64,000 bases of DNA. It comes from Acetobacter garciniae. GTDB lineage: Bacteria; Pseudomonadota; Alphaproteobacteria; Acetobacterales; Acetobacteraceae. The notes under the pieces are model-generated. The model worked only from the letters and a program-made list of their open reading frames with translations, ran no database searches and was not told the DNA's origin. Shown one piece after another: positions 29,485 to 38,407 of this stretch (position 1 is its first letter; every line of letters starts with the position of its first letter). The stretch spans positions 62,001 through 126,000 of the forward strand of contig NZ_JAFVMH010000006.1 of NCBI RefSeq assembly GCF_017377735.1. The letters are read 5' to 3'. The position numbers were made by a program, and so were the translations under genes.

Positions 29485-30444
29485 TCAGTTCATCCATAAC
29501 CGCAACATGTGATCGGCCAGAAGACCGCAGAACAGAAAGAACAGATAGGCCAGCGAAAAGCGGAAGGAAATCCGCGCCGCCTTGTCGCCCTTCTGGCTTG
29601 TGCCCCGATCGTCCTGGGGTTCGAGCAGCACACGCACCGCACAGGCCACGAAACCCAGCCCCAGAACAAGGGCCGTGGCCGTATAAAGCCAGCCGCTGAG
29701 ATGCATGAAGGAGGGGATCAGCGAAACTGCCAGCAACACCAGCGTGTAGATGAAAATCTGCCAGCGTGTGTGGCGCTCACCCCGCACCACGGGCAGCATG
29801 GGAATACCCGCGCGACCGTAATCCTTGCAGGCATAAAGCGAGAGCGACCAGAAATGCGGTGGTGTCCAGAAAAAGACGATCCCGAACATGACCACGGGCA
29901 TGACCGCCATATGGCCGGTTGCCGCGGCCCAGCCGATCATGGGCGGGAAAGCACCCGCCGCGCCACCGATCACGATGTTCTGCGGGGTCGAGCGCTTGAG
30001 CCACATCGTATAGATGACGGAATAAAAGAAAATCGAGAACGCCAGGATACCGGCCGCCAGCGCGTTGGTCGCAATCCACATCAGGCAGACGGACAGGGTG
30101 GAAAGGCCGATGCCGTAAGCCAGGGCCTCATCCGCCGGGATACGCCCTGCGGGGATCGGCCTGGTGATGGTACGCTGCATGATGGCGTCGATATCGCGGT
30201 CGTACCACATGTTGATGGCACCGGCAGCACCTGACGCCAGACAAATGCAGAAGATACTGACCACTGCCACAAACGGGTTGATATGCCCCGGCGCCATGGC
30301 CATGCCCGCAGCGCCGGTAAACACCACCAGCGAAATCACGCGGGGTTTGAGAAGTGCCAGCCAGTCGCGCGCCGTAGTGCCCACCTGCGCGCTGTTGAAA
30401 CGCGGCCGCCGGGTGGTGGCGGGGGCTGCCATGCTCTCGCTCAT
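29485..30444 (-). CDS. ctaB: Protohaem IX farnesyltransferase (haem O synthase)
   Basis: 319 residues with about nine hydrophobic spans. CtaB/CyoE transfers a farnesyl group to haem B, giving haem O for haem-copper oxidases such as cytochrome bo3. The prenyl-diphosphate-binding motif NMWYDRDID (N78, D82, D86) is intact, followed by RTITRPIPAG, and the second conserved loop SLYACKDYGRAGIPMLP is also present. Its ATG overlaps the stop of the oxidase-subunit-I-like gene by four bases, so the two are translationally coupled. The acetic acid bacterial cytochrome bo3 quinol oxidase would need its product. Confidence 0.96.
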   Translation of the reverse strand: MSESMAAPATTRRPRFNSAQVGTTARDWLALLKPRVISLVVFTGAAGMAMAPGHINPFVAVVSIFCICLASGAAGAINMWYDRDIDAIMQRTITRPIPAGRIPADEALAYGIGLSTLSVCLMWIATNALAAGILAFSIFFYSVIYTMWLKRSTPQNIVIGGAAGAFPPMIGWAAATGHMAVMPVVMFGIVFFWTPPHFWSLSLYACKDYGRAGIPMLPVVRGERHTRWQIFIYTLVLLAVSLIPSFMHLSGWLYTATALVLGLGFVACAVRVLLEPQDDRGTSQKGDKAARISFRFSLAYLFFLFCGLLADHMLRLWMN

Positions 30445-31745
30445 CGGGCAGGCTCCTCAGCATTCGCGCCACGGGGCGCAGGCGCGGGCACCACACTGGC
30501 GGCGGGCACATTGCGCCCGAAACTGGCCCCGGCGGTCAGCACGAAGCACAGGGCAGACAGGCCGAACAGCGCGCCGCTGAGCACCTGCTGGCCGGGCATG
30601 AACACCAGCGCCGTCGCGGCGGCTGTCAGGCCGAAATGCAGTAGCGCCAGCGCCTGAGGGTACCAGAAGCCGCATTCCTCCCCCCGCCACAGGTAGAACC
30701 CGCCGCAGACCGCATAAAGTGCGCCAAGTTGCAGGGCCGAATGCAGCCCCGTGCCATCAACGACCTGTGCGACCCAACCCACCGACACGACAGCCAGAAA
30801 GCCCAGCCCCCACAGCAGGGGAGTACGCAGTGCCACGCGGGATTTCCACGTGCCTGCAAGCCACAGACCCGCCAGGCAGACGGCGGACAGGGAACACAGG
30901 GCCAGGACGACACCGCCGACCCATACGGCACTTGTGCGCTCGGCCCCCTGGACGAATTCGGTCTTGACCCAGGCCACAACGCCCGTCGCGGCCGTGGCGG
31001 CCATGATGATGGCCACCGGACGTTCGGAAAAACGGGCGAAACGGGCACTCATTTCAAATACGATGCCAAAGCCCGCCAGCAGAATGACAAGGCTGACCGG
31101 TCCTGCGAAACTTTCCGCCATCACGGGCTGGGTCAGGGAAGGCCAGATCCATCCGCGCACCACCTGGCCTGCCAGGACCGGCACGCTCAGCAGCAGCACC
31201 GCGGCGGCCAGCATTTCCCCCCACACGAAAGGCGAGAAAGCCCTGCGGGCAATACTGTCGGCACGGCTGTCGAAAACCGTGGCCAGAAGCGCCATGCAGG
31301 TGGACAGCGTGCCAGCACACCACAGCAGAATCGCAACACCGGCACCGGTAGCATGCGCACTGGCACCCTGCCCCGCATTCACCACGGTCAACAGCGCCGC
31401 GCAGACGACAAGCCCCAGCCCCGCACCGTTGAACCCGCGTGCGAGCATGCGGCTGCGCGCCAGCGCACGAGGCAGCCAGAGCGTGCCAAAACCGCCGACA
31501 AGGGCCGGGATCGCCACATAAAGCAGCATAAGGGCCGGATGGGCCTGTTCGATCCGGGCACCCAGGGAACCCGCAGGCAGCAGCCCCAGCCCGTTCGCTA
31601 CGGAAAGACCGCCACCGCACAGACCCGCCAGGGCCGCCAGCAGTACATAGGCCGCACCCATTGTGGTATCGACCCTGTCAGTCGTCACCACATGGCGGTG
31701 GGTATGTGAACGATCCTGTGGGCTCTGCGTCTGAGCGGAGATCAT
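30441..31745 (-). CDS. Degenerate cytochrome oxidase subunit I homologue lacking metal ligands
   Basis: 434 residues from the ATG at 31745, which has GGAG eight bases upstream; the open frame extends to 31811. About 12 hydrophobic spans follow the subunit I pattern. TTDRVDTTMGAAYVL (21-35) matches the TTDHK start; AHPALMLLYVAIPALVGGFG (68-87) matches THG...PALIGGFGN and keeps H69; PFVWGEMLAAAVLLLSVPVLAG (172-193 region) matches span VI; LRTPLLWGLGFLAVVSVGWV matches span IX. But HPEVY reads GPVSL (215-219), the HH pair reads KT (261-262), and the segment with the haem a3 and second haem a histidines is deleted near 335-342. It cannot be an active oxidase. It is coupled to ctaB. Confidence 0.8.
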   Translation of the reverse strand: MISAQTQSPQDRSHTHRHVVTTDRVDTTMGAAYVLLAALAGLCGGGLSVANGLGLLPAGSLGARIEQAHPALMLLYVAIPALVGGFGTLWLPRALARSRMLARGFNGAGLGLVVCAALLTVVNAGQGASAHATGAGVAILLWCAGTLSTCMALLATVFDSRADSIARRAFSPFVWGEMLAAAVLLLSVPVLAGQVVRGWIWPSLTQPVMAESFAGPVSLVILLAGFGIVFEMSARFARFSERPVAIIMAATAATGVVAWVKTEFVQGAERTSAVWVGGVVLALCSLSAVCLAGLWLAGTWKSRVALRTPLLWGLGFLAVVSVGWVAQVVDGTGLHSALQLGALYAVCGGFYLWRGEECGFWYPQALALLHFGLTAAATALVFMPGQQVLSGALFGLSALCFVLTAGASFGRNVPAASVVPAPAPRGANAEEPAR

Positions 31746-31906
31746 GCTCCAACTTCCATTTTCTGTGCGGGCAACTGCCCCGGCGGGGCTATCGGCATGC
31801 CGACCCACCAAGGTTTGATCGGGGCAGTCTACCCGTTTTCAACGACAAGAACGAGCCGTTCAGCCACGCGTGACAAACGCCCCTGCCTTGGCGGGAGCGC
31901 ACGCAT

Positions 31907-32671
31907 TCAGCCCACAAGAACGCCGGACGGGCTCGGGGCCTTGGCGGAAACGCCCACCCCCTGCGGCTGGGCGGGTTCTTCGGGCAGGTTTTCAAGCGTG
32001 ACCAGCGTGAAAAGCCCCAAAGGCGGCACAGGCTGGATATAGGCGCGCGCCAGGTCAGCAGGCGGCAGCAGGGATTCCATGGCAAAATCGGGGTGCCAGC
32101 CCAGCGAGCGGGACGCCCGGGCCATGCCGTGCTCGACCATGCTGCGCACGCCGCCCGATGCCAGAAAATGGTTTACAAACAGGATATACCCGCCCGGGCG
32201 CACCACGCGCTTGAGTTCGCGCAGCAGCTTCCTGGGGTGGGGCACCACGGATGCGACGAACATGGCAACCGCGATATCGAAGGAATTATCCGCGAACTGC
32301 GTGTCTTCCGCGTCCATTTCCAGCAGGTCCTTGACCGTGCGCAGGCCCTGGCGCTGCACGCGTTCGCGGGCCTTGGCCAGCATGTCGCTCGACAGGTCGA
32401 TCCCGGTAATGACCTTGGAGGCATTGTAATGCGGCAGGGCAAGTCCCGTGCCCACGCCGACTTCAAGCACGTCCGACCCCGGCAGGCCGTTGACGGCCTC
32501 GACCGCGCGCAGGCGGCCAAAACGCGAGACACCGCCAAAAGCCACGTCATACACGTTGGCCCAGCGGCGATACGCCAGCTTGACGGCTTCCGTATCCAGC
32601 GCCGAACGTGACGGAGGCGGAACGGGCGCTTCCCCCCGGCCCGAGGGGTAATCGTGGAGAATATCGCTCAT
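31907..32671 (-). CDS. pmtA: Phosphatidylethanolamine N-methyltransferase (PmtA type)
   Basis: 254 residues from the ATG at 32671. It is a class I SAM-dependent methyltransferase of the Rhodobacter PmtA kind, which methylates phosphatidylethanolamine stepwise to phosphatidylcholine at the membrane. YRRWANVYDVAFG (35-47) is the typical N-terminal element. The SAM motif LEVGVGTG is at 69-76. MDAEDTQFADNSFDIAVAMFVASVVPHP follows in two conserved pieces. The C-terminal 25 residues are Pro/Ala rich and look unordered. No membrane span is seen. It is alone between gshB and the oxidase relic, and other methyltransferase substrates cannot be excluded. Confidence 0.85.
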   Translation of the reverse strand: MSDILHDYPSGRGEAPVPPPSRSALDTEAVKLAYRRWANVYDVAFGGVSRFGRLRAVEAVNGLPGSDVLEVGVGTGLALPHYNASKVITGIDLSSDMLAKARERVQRQGLRTVKDLLEMDAEDTQFADNSFDIAVAMFVASVVPHPRKLLRELKRVVRPGGYILFVNHFLASGGVRSMVEHGMARASRSLGWHPDFAMESLLPPADLARAYIQPVPPLGLFTLVTLENLPEEPAQPQGVGVSAKAPSPSGVLVG

Positions 32672-32913
32672 TGTTTCTCTCTGCCCGCTTGGCGGCATTT
32701 CTTCAAGAGGCACCACACGTCTTCCTTCCCTCTATGCGGTCCCGCTTGCGGCTTGTGCCGCCACGAAAGCGCCTTTGTGCCAAAGCATGCAGGCCTGCCA
32801 AAGGTTGCGACCCGCGCATTCGCATGACCCCGCAGCGCCATGCCGCGGCTTTGCCCAGCCTGCCCCGGCGTGGACAGGACACGCCCTGCCCCCGCGCTGC
32901 ACAGGCATCGGAA

Positions 32914-33906
32914 TCAGTTACCGAGCTTGCGTTCGATACAGTCCCATATCAGCCCGGCACCGTTCACGCCATCGAAGCGTTGCAGTTCCTGCAACCCGGT
33001 GGGCGATGTCACGTTGATTTCGGTCAGGTACTGACCGATCACGTCGATCCCCACGAAAATCAGCCCGTGTTCACGCAGGAACGGGCCGATGGCGGCACAT
33101 ATCTCGCGGTCGCGATCGCTCAGCCCGATCTGGCGCGCCACGCCGCCGACATGCATGTTGGAGCGATGATCGTCGCCCGAGGGCACGCGGTTGATCGCGC
33201 CCACCGGTTCACCATCCACCAGGATGACGCGCTTGTCCCCCGCCGTTACGGCCGGTTCGTAACGCTGGATCATCAGCGGCTCGCGCGAGCGGGCAAAGTG
33301 CATTTCCAGCAGCGCGTTCAGGTTCTGGTCGTCCTGGCGGATACGGAAAACGCCGCTGCCGCCATTGCCGAATAGCGGCTTGACGATGATATCGCCCCAT
33401 TTCGCCCGGAAGGCGCGAATTTCCGCCACATCCCATGTGACCAGAGTCGGGGGCATGAGATCGGGAAAATGCGTGACCAGCAGTTTTTCGGGGCAGTCGC
33501 GCACCCAGCGCGGGTCATTCACCACCAGCGCCTTGCCCGGCCCCGTGCCATGTACGTGATCAAGCATGTGGGTGGCGGTGATATAGGCCATGTCGAAGGG
33601 CGGGTCCTGGCGCATCAGCACCACATCCATATCCCCCAGCGAGCGGCGCTCGGCCTCGCCATAGCTGGCGTGCCGCCCGTGTTCGCGGCGCACGGTGACC
33701 GGGCGCATTGTCGCACTGACCCGCGTGCGCGAGGGCTCGCCCGGTTCATGCGCCCCTTCCCCCAGGGCCAGGCTGCCGACCTCGTATACGAACAGGGCAT
33801 GTCCGCGGGCCTGGGCTTCGAGCATGAGGGCGAAAGTCGAATCCCCATCGATATTGATATGCTCAAGCGGGTCCATCTGAACCGCTACAAGCCGCTGCGA
33901 GACCAT
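32914..33906 (-). CDS. gshB: Glutathione synthetase
   Basis: 330 residues from the ATG at 33906 ([25 protein letters not shown], the usual GshB start). It joins glycine to gamma-glutamylcysteine with ATP in the cytoplasm. The ATP-grasp fold is seen in [14 protein letters not shown], the lysine/arginine-rich middle, [25 protein letters not shown], and the C-terminal [21 protein letters not shown], which holds the metal-binding Asp and Asn. Length is normal. It is on the same strand as the glycosyltransferase genes upstream, 115 bases away, and ends 243 bases before pmtA. No gshA lies in the window. Confidence 0.97.
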   Translation of the reverse strand: MVSQRLVAVQMDPLEHINIDGDSTFALMLEAQARGHALFVYEVGSLALGEGAHEPGEPSRTRVSATMRPVTVRREHGRHASYGEAERRSLGDMDVVLMRQDPPFDMAYITATHMLDHVHGTGPGKALVVNDPRWVRDCPEKLLVTHFPDLMPPTLVTWDVAEIRAFRAKWGDIIVKPLFGNGGSGVFRIRQDDQNLNALLEMHFARSREPLMIQRYEPAVTAGDKRVILVDGEPVGAINRVPSGDDHRSNMHVGGVARQIGLSDRDREICAAIGPFLREHGLIFVGIDVIGQYLTEINVTSPTGLQELQRFDGVNGAGLIWDCIERKLGN

Positions 33907-34020
33907 GAAATTGCGCTTCCCGTTCTGCCAAGACTTAGAATGGGCCGTATCCTGCCCGCTTTGGCGGCAACACGCAAACGTCACCTGCCACACCCGATGA
34001 ACGCCCGGCCCCGATTGCCG

Positions 34021-35493
34021 CTATTTTGCGGGCAGGCGGGCAGCATCGGGCACAAGCGGGCCGCCGTCGCAGCGCAGGCGGACATGAACCATGCCGTAGG
34101 TTTCGGCCACCACCCCATGGCGCGCGCGCGCAAGGGAGACGGACAGGTCGGACATGACCTCGAAAACACCCGGATCTGGCGCGCCCTGCCGCTTATGGCT
34201 GCGGATCAGATAGCCTTCCTGTCCGCAGGGGGGACGCGGCAGGGCGAACAGGCTCCAGCGGGGTTCCACCGCCACTACGCTGCGGGCGGGCGCGTAAAAG
34301 GCCAGTTCACCGGCCAGACCGTATTCATCGGCCATCAGCGGCAGGCCGGGTGGGGCTGCGCGGGCCACCACCTGCCCGAAGTCGCGCCAGCCGCCAAGCT
34401 GGCGCAAGGTAACATCCCAATGCGGGGCGAGACGCAGGGGAGTCGCCACGGCCTGGATCACGATCAGGGCCGTCATGCCCACACCCACGGCGATCGCCGA
34501 CTTCCACCAGCGGGACACAAGGGGCGATGCCGCCAGTGCCAGGACGGGATAAACCACGACCGGCCAGTTCGCCTGCACGCGCGCACCCAGGGCATGCTGG
34601 ATAAAAACAACGGCCGGGCAAAGAATCATCCAGAACAGCAGGGCGGAAAACCCGTCGCGCCGGCGCCACAACACGATTGCACCCCCCGCAAAGAAACCGA
34701 ACAGCAGGGGTGAGGCCAGACCCACCTGCCCGCCAAGCAATTCGCCCAGGAAAGTCAGCATCCTGCCGGGCTGCCAGTCCGCTGTCCGCCCCCCCTGCTT
34801 GAGAAAACTGGCCCAGTGATGCGTGGCGTTCCACCACATGACGGGAGAGACACAGACCGTACCCACCAGGGCCGCACACCAGGGCCAGGGCGTGCGCAGC
34901 CAGCGTCGCCCCTGTCGGTTCACGCACAGCCACACGGCCACGCCCGCAGCGGGCAGCAGGGCCGTATACTTGCTGTCGAACCCCAGCCCCAGGGCAGCGC
35001 CCGCCACAAGCCACCACCAGCCGGCCTCATCCGCGCATAGCCTGCTCAGGCTCCACACCAGAACGGTCATGAAAAAGACAAGGGGGGTATCGGGCGTCAT
35101 GATCAGCGTGCCCAGCCCCAGGGCGAGTGTCGCGTTCAGCATGATCGCCGCGCGCAGGCCCGCGTTCCGCGCAGCACCCGCCCCTTCCGCGCGTTGCCAG
35201 TACGCCCCCGCCTTGACCAGAAGGCAGGAACCGATGGCAGCACTGACCGGCCCCATCAGCCGCAGGCCAACCGGTGTATCGCCCCCCAGCCACAGGCCCA
35301 GGCGCATCCATAATGCCACCATGGGCGGATGATCGAGATACCCGGCCGCAGGGGCCAGAGCCCATATGCGGTAATAGGCCTCATCCGGGGCAAGGGGCAC
35401 GAAACCCGCCAGAATCAGCCGCCCGAGTGTGACACCGACCAGCACAACCAGCCAGAGGCCATAGCCCCCGCTACTGGCGCGCAGTCTTTTCAC
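34021..35493 (-). CDS. GT39-family membrane glycosyltransferase (ArnT-like)
   Basis: 490 residues from a GTG at 35493 that overlaps the stop of the upstream gene as GTGA; a GTG at 35532 would overlap by 43 bases and is less likely. The protein has about ten hydrophobic spans and the family motif APDEAYYRIWALAP with the acidic pair D37-E38, followed by DHPPMVALWMRLG. It belongs to the PMT/ArnT superfamily, which moves sugars from polyprenyl-phosphate donors to lipid or protein acceptors in the periplasm. The upstream gene looks able to make the donor, so they probably form one pathway. The sugar and acceptor are unknown. Confidence 0.85.
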   Translation of the reverse strand: MKRLRASSGGYGLWLVVLVGVTLGRLILAGFVPLAPDEAYYRIWALAPAAGYLDHPPMVALWMRLGLWLGGDTPVGLRLMGPVSAAIGSCLLVKAGAYWQRAEGAGAARNAGLRAAIMLNATLALGLGTLIMTPDTPLVFFMTVLVWSLSRLCADEAGWWWLVAGAALGLGFDSKYTALLPAAGVAVWLCVNRQGRRWLRTPWPWCAALVGTVCVSPVMWWNATHHWASFLKQGGRTADWQPGRMLTFLGELLGGQVGLASPLLFGFFAGGAIVLWRRRDGFSALLFWMILCPAVVFIQHALGARVQANWPVVVYPVLALAASPLVSRWWKSAIAVGVGMTALIVIQAVATPLRLAPHWDVTLRQLGGWRDFGQVVARAAPPGLPLMADEYGLAGELAFYAPARSVVAVEPRWSLFALPRPPCGQEGYLIRSHKRQGAPDPGVFEVMSDLSVSLARARHGVVAETYGMVHVRLRCDGGPLVPDAARLPAK

Positions 35494-36656
35494 GGTCGCC
35501 AGACAATGGTGGAGGACATGGCGTAATTCCACACCGCCGCCAGCACCGCACCGGCAATGCTCGCTTCATTCACGGCGTGGTTCTGGTCGTACAGCATGCG
35601 GGCGATCCCCACATTGGCGATAGCCCCCACCGAGCAGACCAGCATGAACAATGCCAGCCCCTGCACGCACCGCACACCCTTGAGCCGCCTGTCACGATAG
35701 GTGAAATTGTTGTCGAGAATAAAGTTCAGCACCATGGCCACGACCGTGCCCAGGCCCTGGGCCACCCCAAAGGACGCGCCGAACAGGCTTGCCAGTTGCA
35801 TGACCACCAGATTGGCCAGCACGCCCACCAGCCCCACCAACCCGAACGCCACGAACCGCAACGGCAGGAACCCGCGGGAAAACTTGTCCGCCAACAATGC
35901 GCCGAACTGCAGCATGACCAGCACGTCGAGCTTGCTTTCACCAGCCAGGCGGGGGCGGAAGCCGCAGGCCACTTCGCGCACGCGCAGGGGGGCGTCCGAC
36001 GACAGCACCAGGTCGAGCAGGATTTTGAAGCCCGTGCCCGACAGGTTGGGGGCGATCCGTTCGAAGACCTCCTGCCTGACGGCGAAAAAACCGCTCATCG
36101 GGTCGGTCAGTTTCACGGGCAGGACACGCTGGGCCAGCCATATGCCCCCATCGGAAAGCGCATGCCGCCAGGCATTGGCCAGCCCTTCATTGCTGCCGCC
36201 CTCGACATGCCGGCTCCCCACGGCCAGGTCGCATTCCCCGCTCAGCACCGCATCGAGCAATGCGGGCAGACGGCTTTCATCATGCTGGAGATCGCCATCC
36301 ATGACGGCCACGACCGGGGCGGAGGAGGACAGCACGCCCTCGATCACGGCCGATGACAGGCCCCGCCGCCCGATACGACACATGCCGCGCACGCGCGCAT
36401 CCTCCCGCGCCAGGGCGCGCACGACATCGATCGTGCCATCGGGTGAATGATCGTCGACAAAGACCACTTCCCACCTGCGGCCAGCCAGTGCGGCCTGAAG
36501 TGCCGCGACCAGCGGGCGGACATTCGCGGCTTCGTTGTAACATGGGACGACAATACTGATATCCACACCGGCCTGGCTTGCCCCATCCGGGGCGATCTCG
36601 CGGCCTGTCGCGGCATCGCCCTGCTCATCATTCACTCTGCCGGTCGTCACGTTCAC
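35490..36656 (-). CDS. GT2 polyprenyl-phosphate glycosyltransferase fused to GtrA-like domain
   Basis: 388 residues, GTG start at 36656 directly after the TGA of the Lrp gene. The GT2 domain (about 32-250) starts SIVVPCYNEAANV, with VDDHSPDGT at 68-76, the DxD metal site as MDGDLQHDES at 119-128, and DPMSGFFAVR later, as in dolichol/polyprenol-phosphate mannose or glucose synthases. Residues 255-388 form a GtrA-like four-span domain (RFVAFGLVGLVGVLANLVV) that may flip the product. The downstream GT39 gene is coupled by GTGA. Together they look like donor-lipid synthesis, flipping and transfer for envelope glycan modification. Confidence 0.88.
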   Translation of the reverse strand: MNVTTGRVNDEQGDAATGREIAPDGASQAGVDISIVVPCYNEAANVRPLVAALQAALAGRRWEVVFVDDHSPDGTIDVVRALAREDARVRGMCRIGRRGLSSAVIEGVLSSSAPVVAVMDGDLQHDESRLPALLDAVLSGECDLAVGSRHVEGGSNEGLANAWRHALSDGGIWLAQRVLPVKLTDPMSGFFAVRQEVFERIAPNLSGTGFKILLDLVLSSDAPLRVREVACGFRPRLAGESKLDVLVMLQFGALLADKFSRGFLPLRFVAFGLVGLVGVLANLVVMQLASLFGASFGVAQGLGTVVAMVLNFILDNNFTYRDRRLKGVRCVQGLALFMLVCSVGAIANVGIARMLYDQNHAVNEASIAGAVLAAVWNYAMSSTIVWRP

Positions 36657-37139
36657 TCAGTCTTTCCCCTCGCGGTCGTTTTCCAGCGGCACGCCCCAGC
36701 GTTCCAGGCTGGTGCGGATGGTCTGCAAGGTCTGCACCTTGATGACATGGGCGGCCTCGGTCAATTGCCGGGTCAGCCGGTTTTCATGGGCCGCATCGCG
36801 CGCGATCAGCCGTACAAGAAAATCGCCCCCGCCGCGAATCATGTGGCATTCCCTGACTTCGGGCCATTCGGCCAGAGTCTGCTCGAACGCACACAGAATT
36901 GTCTCTTTCTGGCTTTCAAGCCCGATCAGCGCGAAAAACGTGATGGGCCAGCCAAGGGATACGCAATCCGGTTCGGCATGGTAGCCCCGGATCACGCCTT
37001 CTTCCTCCAGCCTGCGCACGCGACGCAGGCAGGGCGGGGCGGAAATACCCACGCGCCGGGCCAGTTCCACGTTGGTTATGCGCCCGTCATTTTGCAGCTC
37101 GGCCACAATACGAAGATCAACTGCGTCCAGGTCCGTCAC
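36657..37139 (-). CDS. Lrp/AsnC family transcriptional regulator
   Basis: 160 residues. The N-terminal winged helix reads LDAVDLRIVAELQNDGRITNVELARRVGIS in two halves, followed by PPCLRRVRRLEEEGVIRGYHA, the classic Lrp/AsnC DNA-binding region. Residues 70-150 form the RAM ligand-sensing domain, with ECHMIRGGGDFLVRLIARD. The gene is divergent from trxB with 200 bases between starts, and its TGA is directly followed by the GTG of the GT2-GtrA gene, so the regulator is co-translated with the glycosyltransferases. The effector is probably an amino acid, by family analogy. Targets are unknown. Confidence 0.93.
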   Translation of the reverse strand: MTDLDAVDLRIVAELQNDGRITNVELARRVGISAPPCLRRVRRLEEEGVIRGYHAEPDCVSLGWPITFFALIGLESQKETILCAFEQTLAEWPEVRECHMIRGGGDFLVRLIARDAAHENRLTRQLTEAAHVIKVQTLQTIRTSLERWGVPLENDREGKD

Positions 37140-37339
37140 CTTATCCGATCCATCCTGCCCACGATGAGACTAACTGAGACCCGCGCATCGCGCCACGCCA
37201 TGCCTGCCCCGATGCCGCATACAACACTCTGGGGCTCTTGCCCAACACCAAACCTCCGGCCATATCTGGGCCCGTGCCACTTCAAGCCACACACGGGTGG
37301 TGCTACGAGGCACGGCATTACGCGCAGGGATTTTACGCC

Positions 37340-38287
37340 ATGACACAAACAATTACGACCGATCTGCTTGTTATTGGCGCAGGCCCCGCAGGCTATACCG
37401 CTGCCATTTACGCCGCCCGGGCCAACCTGTCCCCCGTTCTGGTGGCGGGGCTGCAACCGGGCGGGCAGTTGACCATTACAACCGATGTCGAAAACTACCC
37501 CGGCTTTGCCAAGGCCGTTCAGGGCCCTTGGCTTATGGAACAGATGGCCGAACAGGCGCTGAACGTCGGCACACGCATCGAATACGATATTATCACCTCG
37601 GTCGATTTTTCAACCGGCTCCCCCTTCACCCTGCGCGGGGATTCGGGCACGACCTACCGCGCCCGCTCCATCGTGATCGCCACCGGTGCGCAGGCGCGCT
37701 GGCTGGGCCTGCCCAGCGAACAGCAGTTGCAGGGCGCCGGGGTTTCGGCCTGCGCGACCTGCGACGGCTTTTTTTATCGCGGCAAGAACGTTGTCGTGGT
37801 CGGCGGCGGCAACACGGCGGTGGAAGAAGCGCTTTACCTGACCCACCATGCGGCCCATGTGACCCTTGTCCACCGCCGCGACACCCTGCGGGCGGAAAAG
37901 ATCCTGCAGGACCGGCTGCTGGCCAACCCCAAGATCACCATGCGCTGGAACAGCGAGATCGCGGATATCCTGGCCTCTGGCACACCACCGGTGGTGAGTG
38001 CGGTCAAACTGCGCGACACCCGCGGGGGGGGAGAGAGCACCCTGCCCACCGATGGTGTTTTCATCGCCATCGGCCATGCGCCCACGACGGAAATCTTCAA
38101 GGGCCAGCTCGCACTCGATGCGGAGGGGTATGTTGAAACCACACCCGGCGGCACCCAGACATCCGTGCCCGGAGTCTTTGCCGCGGGCGACGTGCAGGAC
38201 AAGACCTATCGCCAGGCGGTTACGGCGGCCGGCACCGGCTGCATGGCTGCCCTGGACGCAGAACGTTTCTTGTCCGCACTGAATTGA
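37340..38287 (+). CDS. trxB: Thioredoxin reductase
   Basis: 315 residues from the ATG at 37340; the open frame continues upstream without similarity. It reduces thioredoxin with NADPH in the cytoplasm. The FAD motif GAGPAG is at 13-18, the redox-active CATC at 138-141, the NADPH motif GGGNTAVEEA after it, HRRDTLRAEKIL next, and the C-terminal FAD motif FAAGDVQDKTYRQAVTAAGTG. All are standard for the low-molecular-weight enzyme. The LysR gene 120 bases downstream on the same strand has its own strong ribosome binding site. Confidence 0.97.
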   Translation: MTQTITTDLLVIGAGPAGYTAAIYAARANLSPVLVAGLQPGGQLTITTDVENYPGFAKAVQGPWLMEQMAEQALNVGTRIEYDIITSVDFSTGSPFTLRGDSGTTYRARSIVIATGAQARWLGLPSEQQLQGAGVSACATCDGFFYRGKNVVVVGGGNTAVEEALYLTHHAAHVTLVHRRDTLRAEKILQDRLLANPKITMRWNSEIADILASGTPPVVSAVKLRDTRGGGESTLPTDGVFIAIGHAPTTEIFKGQLALDAEGYVETTPGGTQTSVPGVFAAGDVQDKTYRQAVTAAGTGCMAALDAERFLSALN

Positions 38288-38407
38288 TCCTGCATGCACG
38301 CATGTAGTCCCTTGACCGGGAAGTGTAATTACTGCACCTAATACCCCATGGGGCGCATAATTCGATGTGTTGCATATCTTTTATTCAATAATTAGCAGGA
38401 GGCGTGC

